Of a stretch of DNA of 48,687 nt, positions 31,917 to 42,734 are shown in pieces. The notes beneath the pieces were generated by a model. That model was not told the DNA's origin. It saw only the letters and a list, made by a program, of their open reading frames with translations, and searched no databases. Source of the stretch: Chara braunii (lineage: Eukaryota; Streptophyta; Charophyceae; Charales; Characeae). The position numbers were made by a program, and so were the translations under genes. The stretch covers positions 3,648,234 to 3,696,920 of the forward strand of contig BFEA01000009.1 of the NCBI GenBank assembly GCA_003427395.1, read 5' to 3'. Positions within the stretch are counted from its first letter, which is position 1, and each line of letters opens with the position of its first letter.

Positions 31917-32350
31917 TGTCTAGCGCACAGTCCCCGCTAGGGGGACCTTTCCGGCCACGTCACACAGGATTAACAGAACTCGCAAACCGCTTCATGAAAA
32001 GGGAAGTGGCAAAGCCGCTCCGGCCGAGTGCGCCAGATATACCTTCATCGAGTCCCTACGACAGAACAGGGTCTCGCGAGGTACAACTCACCTCCACCCG
32101 TGGGAGCTGTCACCATCCCTTGGGTGGGCGTATCCCCGTCGAGTTACTGAACCACACGCGGAAGCTTTTACATGCAATCATGGAGGTGGCCCAGCCGAGG
32201 AAATTCTCGTATGCTGTAGCATAGGGGGTACGCGCGGTCCACGCCTAGCTTGGACCCGTACGCGAACCGTCACTCTGGGGTGCTGATCTCCCACGTGCGA
32301 TTCAGCGTCAGTCGACTATGACATCCTAACTCAATCACGCGATACGCAAC
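31917..32350 (-). mobile_element. 5' LTR (3' part) of the tRNA-Asp-primed element
   Basis: On the minus strand this ends in GCGCTAGACA immediately before the primer site. Over about 430 bp it aligns with the plus-strand LTR at 37465-37893, sharing for example CGCGCGTACCCCCTATGCTA, ACGCCCACCCAAGG and GGTGACAGCTCCC. The outer (5') boundary could not be placed; by comparison with the other copy it would fall near the GA microsatellite. Confidence 0.8.
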
Positions 32351-32604
32351 AAAACAAACTAACTCAGCCAAACAAATAAGCATAGTCCCTTTTTCATACG
32401 TCCTAGATCAAGAGAGAAAACGAGAGTGAGTGGGGACTTGCCAAGGGATCAGGGACACCGAAGCGAGCTGCAACGGAGCCAATCATCTTATCCCGAGTAT
32501 AATGTGTCTGCATTTTGACTGTATTGAGCCGAACTGTAGTTTGTATGGGTTCACATAGTTTTGTTATTTTTGTTATTTTTATTGCTTCCTGGCAGTGAAA
32601 TAGG

Positions 32605-32606
<2 letters not shown>

Positions 32607-32695
<89 letters not shown>
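32607..32695. repeat. GA dinucleotide microsatellite
   Basis: About 44 AG repeats without interruption. Confidence 0.97.
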
Positions 32696-32696
<1 letters not shown>

Positions 32697-34440
32697 GCTT
32701 ACCTATTACAATGGCTGCCAACCATGATCTACAGGGAGAGGTTCGAGTGTGAGCATGTCCGCTGGGGTCAAGCGACAATAAACTGTGACTAAGCAGGGAA
32801 AGGCCTGAGGAGATTCAAACGGGGAAACTCAGTAATAGTAACTTGCGACTGTTCGACGAGGTTTGACAAGGAGGAGATGCTTACCTCGTTTACGTGATAA
32901 GGAGAACAACCACGTAACAGCCTGAGAGTGCTTAGGACTCACGACGTCGAAGGACTCGAGAAGCAAGGCCCCACTTGTGCGAAGACGGATTGTCCACCGA
33001 CAATCCGTTGTAAGAAGCTTGAGGGTGAGCATGCTGGCCCGAGATCAGAAGACAGTGGACTAAGCAAAGCAAGATCGGAGTTTTTTCAGCAACACCAACA
33101 TTCTAGACGACACTGCAATTGCAATTTTGCCTTGTCTAAAACTGCTATAGCCACTATTCTTCTGCTGTTGTGGAAGCAGACCACTACCATTACAGTTGGT
33201 CAAACACAGCTATTATTGCATGGGTGTACTTGAGTTGTTGCTGAAATCTCCAAGTGCGCTGGGCTGAAAGAGGGGGGGGCATTCGTGTCGATTGCTGGTT
33301 GCCACAGGCCTACTGCTGCTGATTAACCTTCCTAACCGATACGGGTGGTTACAAGAGCGGGTTGTTCCCAAAACTACGGATTGCCACATCGGCAAAGCTT
33401 TGCAGTCGAGTTCCGGTAATTGCAGCAACTATAGTCACGAGTCCGGGTTGTTATTGAGGGAACTGTTGCTGTCACAAAGGGTCGGGGCTGTCGATCTGCA
33501 GTATTACGGCGCCCTGCAGCACCACTGAGTTTTCTTGTTGTTTGCGTATCTGCAGTCTTACTGGCGTTACTATTGTTAAGCCTTTGCCGGGTTATTTCTG
33601 CGACGTCATGGACACCGTGTATTGTTAAAAACACAACATTGTGACTTACTGTTTCTGGTGAGCATCACACTGTGCATATCTATTGCGCTATTGTTATGGA
33701 TGATTACGGAGTATATCACGTTTTCTGCGGAGTTTGCTGCATTTTTGCTTTAAGCACGGGACTGGGCTCTATTCAAACGCAACAATTTTTAGGCTACGTA
33801 GTCGTGTCCTAGTCAGAGGTTGGAGTGAGACGATTTGGGAGTGTGATCGGGCATTTACGGACCGGTTACTGCTGCGACTTGAGAGACTGTCAGGAGGTTG
33901 CTATTTGCATTTTGGGCGTGATTCAGCCGACTTCACTGCATTCTTTTGGCCATCATTGCGGGGCCCTCAGGCGATTGAAGATTACAAGGCCCTCTCACAT
34001 GAATTGAGTTGACCCTCTCTTGGATCTCGAGCATCTGACTTATCTTCTTCTGCCTTTCTTACTCTAAGTCTAGTCTAAGGTTACGAGAGGAAGGCGGCAG
34101 GCGGGATTGCAACCCATAGGACTGCAACAAGACCTTGTGGGAGGTCCACGCACCAATTGTGGGAGCTCTGCCGAAGGGCAGGCGGGGTTCTGGAGGCAGA
34201 TAACACTCAGGTATAATGCTCGTTTTATGCGTGTGATCCTATCCCCTAAACTGTACTACTCTCTATATACGTGAATGAAAGTATGAATGTGAAAGCTATT
34301 ACTTTTGACCACTTTTATTTCAGGATACAATCTGAAAAGGTTAAATTAACAAGTGTATATGAAAAATTCAAATTACTTAAGTGAATTCAAACAAAATGAA
34401 AATGTGACCCTATTCGTTGTTGTATTGCGGAGGTTGGGTG
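32696..34440. other. No recognisable gene
   Basis: Short frames only. A perfect 10-bp inverted repeat with a 4-nt loop lies at 32985-33008 (ACGGATTGTC and GACAATCCGT). TGCTTACCT occurs at 32697 and 32879, each a good minus-strand splice-donor shape. Nothing supports a protein. Confidence 0.5.
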
Positions 34441-34442
34441 AA

Positions 34443-35660
34443 CGCATAAGTTGCGGGCTATTCGGTCACACGCAATTGTAGCTTGTCTAGGCGGGGCTAG
34501 ACTCCTCATAAGTTGAGTAACTTAGTTCTACAACTTCTACGCTATATGTCATTGTATGGGCTGACTAGCCACACCATAAGTTGGTGTTGTCTAGTTATAT
34601 GTCTTTCGTCATTTGTTCAGACAAAGGCTAGACCCCTCATAAGTTGAGGTCGTTTGTGTATGCCAAATGTTCAAGCTGATCAACCTCACCATAAGTTGGT
34701 GCAGCCCAGTTATACACCTTATGTCCATTGTCTAGGAAGAAACTGACCACACCAAAAGTTTGTGTGGATCAGTCCTATGCCTTATGTTTATTTGTTTTGG
34801 CAGGCTAGTCACACCATAGGTTGGTGTGACCAAGTCATGAGCCGCGAACATAACTGGAACCTGAGTATACAATATGATATAATTATATATATATTAAGTA
34901 TATCATTGGTAGGTTAGGCATCATAAGTTGGGAGATCTACCCATATAAGCTGGTAGCGGATAAAGCAGAGGAGAAAATAAGATTAAAAGTATAAAATTGA
35001 GTGGTAACTTTGGGCAGGTTGACTCATCCATAAGTTTGGTAGTTGGTCCTATGCCCCTGATAATACAAAGGGCATAGAGATAATATAAAGTTTGGCTATT
35101 TTTCTTTCTAAACATAAGTTGATGTTTGGATAGAGGATCCTCATATAGTGAGGTGACCTGACTACTCGTCTGAAGACAGAAAGAACGTGTGATCTTACTT
35201 ATTGAATGCAGTTGTGTTGCGGAGGCTGGGCGAACGCATAAGTTGCGGGTTATTCGGTCACACGCACATGTTGCTTGTTTAGGCGGGCTAGACTACTCAT
35301 AAGTTGAGTAGCCTAGTTTTACGCTATATGGCATCGTGTGGGCTGGCTAGGCACATCATAACTTGGGGTGTCCTGGTCATATGCCTTTCATCGTTTGTTC
35401 AGGCAAAGGCTGGACCCCGCATAAGTTGAGGTGACTCAGTTATTTGTGTATGCCGAAAGTTCAGGTTGACCAGCCTCACCATAAGTAGGTGCAGACCGGT
35501 CATATGCCTTATGTCGATCATCTAGGTAGAAACTGGTCACACCATAAGTTGGTGTGGTTTTGTTTTATGCCTTACGTATACTTGTTTTACCAGGTTAGGG
35601 CACCATAAGTTGGTGTGACCTAGTCATATAAACTGGCAGGTCAGTCACATTCATAAGTTG
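34443..35660. repeat. Tandem array of hairpins with invariant ATAAGTT loop
   Basis: At least fifteen units, spaced roughly 50-120 bp, each have CATAAGTTG or a close variant flanked by complementary arms that differ from unit to unit: CGC/GCG (34443), CTC/GAG (34505), ACACC/GGTGT (34571), CCTC/GAGG (34635), CACC/GGTG (34687), GTCACACC/GGTGTGAC (34808) and CTAGACTACTC/GAGTAGCCTAG (35288-35316, one mismatch). The first seven recur in order about 790 bp later (35235 to 35615). Between the two blocks lie weaker units at about 34920, 35030 and 35113. Conserved intervening words include TATGCCTTATGT and TTGTTCAGGCAAAGGCT. Confidence 0.88.
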
Positions 35661-36079
35661 GGTTGGATGATCCTATGTCTTATGTAAGGAAGGGTAAAAA
35701 AGGAATAACGAGGGTTTTTGAACGAACTACGTGACCTGGAAAGGAACTTGAGGGTTCGCGAGAGATGTTGTTGCACTCACCTATGTATGTTTTTGAGGTT
35801 AATCTCTGGGGTATTCTTTTGGATAGCTTAGTCACTTTTAACGCTCGCTGAGTGTTGGAGCTATAGGTAGGTGAAATGGATGATGGGAGAAAAACTTGGG
35901 ATACGATAAGAGTGATCTTACTAGAAGTTAGGACTAAAATAGCTCACGATATCACCTTCAAAGGAGGATCGTGTAATTTATCTCCAGTTCTAATTATCAA
36001 GTGAATGTCGGAAGTCATTCTCAAGTATAGTTGTACCTTATCTTTGCATTTTCAGCTTTGTATAAATCTTGGCAGTCTC
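35661..36079. other. No recognisable gene
   Basis: AT-rich spacer after the hairpin array. No coding or structural signal seen. Confidence 0.5.
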
Positions 36080-36300
36080 CTTTTCCGACGGGAAGCGCTG
36101 CCGAACTGTTTACAAATTTGAAAGAGTTAGCAATTTTTGGACATCTGAAAATCCTGAAAAGACACTTTTTCTACGGAAAGCGCTGCCGAAGTTTTGTAGA
36201 ATTTGAGGAGTTCGATTATTTTATGCTAGGAAGAATTTGACAAACTACCCGGACTGAGGGAGATGCTGCCAAAATTTTCAGTAATTTTTGGAACTCATTA
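36080..36300. repeat. Three diverged 83-85-bp tandem units
   Basis: GCTGCC anchors lie at 36097, 36182 and 36265. Units share a GGGAAGCGCTGCCGAA-like block followed by an AATTTG/AGAGTT-like block. The third is the most diverged. Confidence 0.7.
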
Positions 36301-37186
36301 GAAAAAGGTGAGGAGAAGTTAGTAGAGGAGTTAGGCTTATGACATGGAGCATGTTCTCCTACTACATAAGATTGGTCCATTTTGGCCTGGACTGTGATGC
36401 AGGTCTACAAACTCGATTGAAGGTTTGATTCGTCCGGCCTAATCCTACGAAGGATCGCTTTACTGTTATATTTTGATAACAGGTCGGTTTACGACACAAC
36501 TTCCCTGCTTCTGCATCTCAACCTAAGGCCTTGACTCTTGTGGGTTTTTATGTTTGTTGAAGTTTTTACCTTGATTTCTTTTTAAGTGGCCATTTCTAAA
36601 GACTGAGTACCTCTATTGAGGGATGGTGGAAATTGGTTGGGGTTTGTATGCATAAGGTAGGGTGTGAGTCGCTTTGTGATAGTCTAAATATTGTGTGAAT
36701 GCGGATGGACAAGCCGCACAACTGTTGTGAAAGTGATCATCTAATAACACACAAACTTCTGCTTGACTGTTTGAACTATCTTTGCTTAACATAACTATAA
36801 TGGCTGAAGGGAATCCTGCAGTGGTTGTGAAAAGTGATAGCTTCATATTTCATAACCCCTCATGTATGTATATGTATACATTCCTACTTACATATACATT
36901 TAATACCTGTACAGTCTGCTGTGACCGCATGCGAGGTTTAAACAAAGTATGTCTTGAGAGAAAATGAAGATCCCCTTTACATTTTGCTTTTTAGAGTTAT
37001 TATAGTTGGATGTTATAGTCTGTGGCAACCGTCAAAGTCAAACCTCTTGATTTTTTTCCAGGCCTTGGATGATGGAGCTTGCCTCCTAGGCCACGAGAGT
37101 CGACTGCCACCACAGGCCGCAGCCTGTGTACCACCCACTCTCCGCAGGATGCAGAAGAGGGTGTGGTGATCAACCGCCGTGGCGGT
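36301..37186. other. No recognisable gene
   Basis: Short frames only. A perfect inverted repeat, AACCGCC and GGCGGTT around GT (37171-37186), directly abuts the LTR start at 37187. Confidence 0.5.
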
Positions 37187-37893
37187 TGTCTAGCGTGAGA
37201 GATTAACCCCTCAAGGCGCGTGTCATCCGACACTTGAGAGTCGAAACGTGACCCCCGAGATTATCGAGGGTCACATGATTTTGGGTACCACATAGTACTC
37301 CATCGTTGCGGCTGTGTGTGTATGCTTGCATTGCTGGTCGATATGAGAAAGGCTTAGCGCCCACGCGGTTTTGTCTTGAGTCTCGCGAGCGACTATGTTA
37401 AAAGGTTTTGGGTCGGACACTGAAGGGATTAAGAGAGTTTTGTCTTTATGTCTGTATTGTAATTTTATTGAGATGTAACGCGTGGTGAGTGGATTGTCTC
37501 ATAGTCGATCGACGATAAGTCGTGTTTGGGACCTAAGCCTCCCAATGCGTCGATTCACGTGTGGGTTCGATTGAGGGGCGTTGACCGCGCGTACCCCCTA
37601 TGCTACAGCGAACGAGAAACTTCCTCAACCGGGCCACCTCTACGATTGCATACGAAAAGCTTTTGCATGTGGTTCGGTAGCTCGGTGGGGTTACGCCCAC
37701 CCAAGGTCTGGTGACAGCTCCCGCAGGTGGAGGTAAGTTGTACTTTGCGTAACCCTATCCTGTCGTAGGGGTTCGCGAGAGATATGGCTGACGCACTTGG
37801 CCGGAGCGACAAAAACGCTCTATGACGAAGTCCTGCAAAAATCCTGCATGGCGCGACCAGGAGGGTCCCCCTGAGGCACCGATGCGCTCGACA
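37187..37893 (+). mobile_element. Solo or truncated LTR, 707 bp, same family as 31917-32350 but inverted
   Basis: Begins TGTCTAGCG and ends GCGCTCGACA, an imperfect inverted terminal repeat. The sister LTR ends GCGCTAGACA, the exact inverse of the start. Its last 430 bp align with the sister. The 5' part holds nested hairpins: CTCAAG and CTTGAG enclosing GTGTC and GACAC (37208-37236), and GTGACCC and GGGTCAC (37247-37273). No good primer site, gag or 5-bp target duplication follows, so it is most likely a solo or decayed LTR. Confidence 0.78.
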
Positions 37894-39620
37894 TCGCCGT
37901 CCGTCGAGGTACCGTCTGCCTCACATCAGACCGCCGCATCTAGTCCTTTCCCTCTGAAACTTCCGACTTGTCGTGCCATTCCCACAACTCGTTGTACTGC
38001 TCAGCTGGCGGCTGGAGATGACGTTGTGTCATCTCTCCTAGATTTAAGCATTCTTCAGGCTCGTCAGGAGCAACTTACAAGACACGTAAACGTCTTGCGT
38101 CGTCTTCTCGCTATGCTCTCTGACCCTGATCGCACCCTCTCCATCATTCCTATTCGCCTAGGGACATCTATGAGGGTGTATCGACCTTTATGGGACTTCG
38201 ACTTACAGGGAGATTTTGTTCACCCTCGCGTGGTTGAAGAAGCTCACCTAGCTACCTCTGGGTCTCGCTCTCCTATCTCCCTCAGGATGTCAACGTTTTG
38301 CGGCTCTGCTTCGACATCCACTAGACTCCTACTTCATCGATGTCATCGACCACTTCAACGACTTCAGCTACCTTCTCAACTTCAACCATCTTATCAGCTT
38401 CATCTACTTTGAACGTGACTACTTCACGCCACCACCCTACCCTGTACATTCCCTTGCATCTGTCGCATGATGGTTCTCACTTAGCTGAGTCTCTTTGAGT
38501 TGGGCTCTCCCTTGGTATTGCGTAGGCATTAGGACCGTAGCGTTATCTTGGCTTCCCTGCTCCCAGATCTAGCTCCCTCCCCCAGTTGGTGAGTTGTGTG
38601 CACGTTTCCCTCACCTACTGCCCTCATCACCCTAGTGTCGGCTCTTGCATGCCTTCAGTTAAGTATATTTCCACCCTATTGCAGGCTCCCCTTTTCATGG
38701 TCGACCCTGCATGGTGCCACCCTTTTGTCGAGCATTACTTGCCTTGATGGTCTATCTGTTAGGTTCATTGGTTTTGTTTCGCTACCATTCCCTCACCTTG
38801 AGCCCGATGACCTATCCCACCTTCGTGTATGACTGCCCTTAGGAGTTTCGATTCTAAGGTTGCGACACGATATTACCTTGTGACATATTGCTATTTTTTC
38901 CTTTCGGCTCTGAGGCAATTGTCTCCAGGACTTTAGGATTGTCCCATGCTACATTTCATTTTTCTGCTATTAGTTAGGATGTGGATATCAAATATTTCCT
39001 TTTCTTTATGACATTATGTAGCTTAGGCTGCATCGCATGGACTCCGCAATGTCCGCATGGAGCTTGCTCCGCATCCTAGATTTCTCAGCTTTTCTTGTTG
39101 CAAAGTTCCGCTGCTTTTGCGGATAGCGTGTCTATGGCTCGTGCGATTCACTACAGGTCTGAGGATCGTGCAGCGGGCCTACAGCCAGGGCCTATTCGGC
39201 TATTTGCCTGTTCGGCCTGTGGGACCAAGACGTGACGTGGCCCCACAGGCCGTGTGCTGTTTCAGTCCAATCCAGTCCCGCCCAGTACCGCTGTCGGTAC
39301 CAGGCCAGTCCAATCCAGTGCAGTCAGTCCGCTGGGGTATACCCCAGCTGCAGTCTGTATTCTGGTTCATTCTGCATTTGCACACTTCGGAGTACGTGCG
39401 TGTTGAGTCTGCGTCGGAGATGCGCTGTCCCTTCCAACTCCATCTCCATCTCCTCCTTCCTCAACCCTCTGTGCTGATCCTGACGGACCGCCATCCCGAC
39501 GGGTCCGTCACAATGAGAGTGAATCTCCCGCTAGAACATGGAATGGTGAGTCAATGTATCGAGATGTATAGGCAGCATCATGTGTGTATATAGAAGAGAG
39601 AACGGGGTAAGCTGGACAAG
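37894..39620. other. No recognisable gene
   Basis: A plus-strand open frame crosses from the LTR to 38412 but has no recognisable domain. A perfect 11-bp inverted repeat lies at 39213-39252 (CGGCCTGTGGG and CCCACAGGCCG). AGTCCAATCCAGT is directly repeated at about 39265 and 39306. Confidence 0.5.
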
Positions 39621-39629
39621 CACCCCCCC

Positions 39630-39705
39630 AAGGTCCGAACCAAGCTCGAACCCGTGACCCTGTAACATGTAATCGTATGACTCTACCATGTGAACGACTA
39701 GTGGA
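39630..39705 (-). mobile_element. tRNA-derived sequence (SINE head), copy 1
   Basis: Read on the minus strand: an A-box-like TAGTCGTTCACATGGTAGAG (from 39700) and, further on, a B-box-like GGGTTCGAGCT (39653-39643), spaced as in a tRNA. The acceptor and anticodon arms are not convincing, so this is a tRNA-derived relic, probably a SINE or decayed tRNA gene. Confidence 0.55.
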
Positions 39706-39924
39706 AATGGCACGAACGTGTGATATGTCAAACTAGGGAGATCAACAGAACACCCAAGACCAACAACCCCAAGCAACGAATGTGAAACCCAGAACCAACA
39801 TACAACACCATGAACAACCCTTGGGTGGTGCGCAGGCAGTGTCTGTAATAGTACCATGCGTCAGCCCAAGGGAGTGTATGTCCAGCCGTGCGTCAATCTA
39901 ACGCCCTGCCGGTGTCTGTGCCCA

Positions 39925-40005
39925 AGGTTGCAATTGAGTTTTGAACCCGCAACCTCATACCACAATGCGCATTTCCAACCGGTGCTCTAGCCACTGAGCC
40001 ACATC
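39925..40005 (-). mobile_element. tRNA-derived sequence (SINE head), copy 2
   Basis: The minus strand reads GTGGCTCAGTGGCTAGAGC, an excellent A box (from 40002), and GCGGGTTCAAAACTC, a B box (39950-39936). GAGGTTGCGGG precedes the B box and TTGCAACC follows, forming a T-arm-like stem. It is not a functional tRNA by eye, because no clear acceptor stem closes it. Confidence 0.6.
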
Positions 40006-40975
40006 ATATACATAGCTTGCGAACTATACATGGCCTACGGGCTACATACACAAGTTTCCACACATAGTGCTGTCTGTACATCGTGATACATAGATACATG
40101 GAGCATACACAGCCTTCGGGTATACACATACATTGCGAACTACACAAGTATCAGACTGGGGGGGTCTAGTCACTGGGTGGGGTCTAGTATCTGCAGTAGG
40201 GACAGGTATGGGCCACCGGAGTTCCTACTGATATTCGGATAGAACTGTCTAGTGGCTATATATAAGGCTTAGACCCTGGGGTAAGGGTAGGGGTATAAGT
40301 CGCTCAGGCCAGTCCGAGTTCCGCCTGCCTTGGGTAAGCTAGGGGAAGGACGGTAAGACTGCTTCAATGGGTGCTACCCTGTCTGAAACCTAGGGCCCAG
40401 AGTCTCTTGGGGCCTGTAGTAGATTGTCTGGGCCTGGCGTCCGAATTTCCCGTTCGACACCAGGGATGGGCAACCTATGAGCCCTGGTGCCTATCACTGC
40501 TGTTCGGTCCAAGTTACCTGCCCATTGGCAGGGTAATGGTCCTGAGTGCTGGTCACACTGAGGTAGGATAGTGTGATAGGGGGTGCGCTAGGAGTATTGA
40601 CATGAGGATGGGATGGGAGGTGTCTCATATTCCAGGACACCCACGGCCTACTGCTCCAGGTGATCATTGTGTACTCAGTGACTGGCCTCTACAACACCAT
40701 GGACTTTTGAAGAATTAAAAAAGAAGAAGAAGAAAAAAAAGAACACGGAATGGCGACATATTTTTGTCTTTTCTGCATCTGGTGAGTAGTGGAGCGAGGC
40801 TCATTGCATGCTGTGATGGTGCAGCCCTGTGGTCACAGGTGCTTTTAACAACCAAGCATATTCTTTAGTTGATGGACGGTTTTGGCCGCCCCTAAATTTC
40901 TGAACACTAGCTGGCACGGGCCTACCAGGGGTCCCCAGCCTTTTTGGCCGGGTAGGACAAACCTTCCCTTGGCAC
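40006..40975. other. No recognisable gene
   Basis: TACACA/TACATA-rich sequence to about 40150, then unique sequence. Nothing codes. Confidence 0.5.
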
Positions 40976-41085
40976 TGGGTTAACCATCGGGTGTGCACCA
41001 TGGTACTCGTGGTTTAATTGCCTGTACTGCTGGGTTAACCATCGGGTAGCTCGTCATCGTACTGGTGGTTTAATTGCCTGTACCA
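40976..41085. repeat. 55-bp tandem duplication
   Basis: TGGGTTAACCATCGGGT starts at 40976 and 41031, and each is followed by a CATGGTACTCGTGG-like block and GGTTTAATTGCCTGTAC. Confidence 0.85.
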
Positions 41086-41539
41086 TAACGTGAAAACAGC
41101 CAGTCACAGCCCTCACTCATCACAGTTTTTATCAGATCCCCAGAACATCTCCATCTAACCCTTCCATCCCTGGATCACAAGCCCATTTTGTTATTTTACT
41201 GTTCCATCGTCAACCATGATATATATTACTATACTAGCCAATCCATCCCACAAACCCCTTAAAGTACCTTGACCCCACCTTCAGCCAGTAGGTGACGGTG
41301 CTGCAGACTGGTAGGTTCACCATGTGGAATGCATGCTGTACTTCCAGGCAGTATCTTGCAAGATGCAATAAATACAGATGAATGTAGATGAAAGGCCTTC
41401 CACGATTCAGGCCCCAAATTCGGATCTCAGGGTCAGAGGCCCTGGTCAAGAGAGGCCGAGTTTGTCAAATTCAGAAAAATCACGGCCGGGTACCTCAGCA
41501 GTCCAGTCCAACAGGTACCCAGCAAACAGTCACATCTTA
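41086..41539. other. No recognisable gene
   Basis: Unique-looking sequence with no coding signal. Confidence 0.45.
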
Positions 41540-41700
41540 AGGGCAAGAGTCACGTCTCATAATGAAAAGTCATATTGAAGAGTCACATCCCACGAGTAGA
41601 AGGGCAGTTCCACAGGCAAGAGTCGTGTCCCAGAGACAGGAGTCGCAGTCCACAGTCAAAAGTCATGTTCACAAGTGAAAAGTCATGACTCGAAGGCCCA
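41540..41700. repeat. Short diverged tandem repeats with AGTCA core
   Basis: Seven or eight units of roughly 20-25 bp carry AGTCACATC-, AGTCGTGTC- or AAAAGTCATG-type cores separated by purine-rich linkers. Confidence 0.65.
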
Positions 41701-42655
41701 AGCAGCAGCAGACCAATGGAAATTCGGGAAGGTTCCAGGCCTTGACATTCAGAAGCAGGCAGGCCGTGGGGATGTGGTACCGGAACCAGTCAGGACCCAA
41801 GAAACAGAGGCTGGCACGAGTTGAAGTGCAACGAAGACTACAAAAGGACTGGCCAGCCTCCCATTCGGGCAGATTTCTCATTCACAAGAAGTGCGGAAGT
41901 GTTGGTGCACTTGTGCACTGTAGTGAAGGGCAGAGCGCTGAAGCCAGAGTGCTGTGCTAAGGGAGAGAGAGAGAGAGAGAGAGAGGAAGTGTTAGTGCTG
42001 GCAGGGAGAAGGCAGCCATAGCCAGTGCAGAATGTTAGTAGTAGACTTCAGATAGTTAGTAGGCTTATCAGTGGGTGTATTCAGAGTAGATCCTTGAGTA
42101 GAAGTTAGTGAGTGTGCATGCAAGTAGGGAGAGAAGATACAGCGAGGACATAGCTAGAGAGGAGACCAGTAAGGAGAGGAGATACACAAGAGAGAAGAGC
42201 AGAGAGGAACGGATACTTACCTGAGAGTTTATCCTGGTTACTGGTTACCTTTGGTTTGCGCTGTTGAGCGCTGGTGACTTGAACTCTTATTGCTCTTGTA
42301 ATAACTTGTTGGAATTCATAAGCTGCGTTACCTGGTCTTAATCTCTCTGGTCTTCAGTGTGAACTTCGTGTGATCTCATATATGCATAAGGTGTGAATAT
42401 GTGCACTCACTGGTGTTGAATTATTGAGGTTTATTGCATAGAGGGGGTTACTATCCTGGCCAATTCCGAAGTGCAAATACACAAGGAAATGCAATGCCAT
42501 CCAATTGCGAAAAGAAATGAATGAACTTGAGAGGAGAGCAAGACAAGGACGAAAAAGAAGAAGAAAGAAAGAAGATGTACACCATCAAAAGAACACTGAC
42601 CAATCCCCCTTCTCTCCGCCAATCAAGCTCCTCCTTATCTCCACCTCTCTTACTC
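41701..42655. other. No recognisable gene; GA run at 41962-41986
   Basis: Contains a 25-nt GA run and a purine-rich stretch at about 42120-42210. A minus-strand consensus splice donor (CAGGTAAGT) lies at 42223-42215. No protein is recognised. Confidence 0.5.
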
Positions 42656-42714
<59 letters not shown>

Positions 42715-42734
42715 CAATAATAATAATAATAATC
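42656..42734. repeat. TAA trinucleotide microsatellite
   Basis: About 26 TAA repeats with one CAA-type interruption near 42712. The poly-Asn or poly-Leu frames are artefacts. Confidence 0.97.

Noticed and set aside
34443-35660. CRISPR array
   Set aside because: Units are regularly spaced but the stems vary and the linkers are conserved, the reverse of a CRISPR; the context is eukaryotic and no cas-like gene is present.
37822-38412. Plus-strand frame of 196 codons
   Set aside because: It starts inside the LTR, shows no domain, and its end is low-complexity Ser/Leu/Gln/Thr. Kept only as a note in the region entry.
39925-40005. Functional tRNA gene
   Set aside because: A and B boxes are present but acceptor and anticodon stems do not close.
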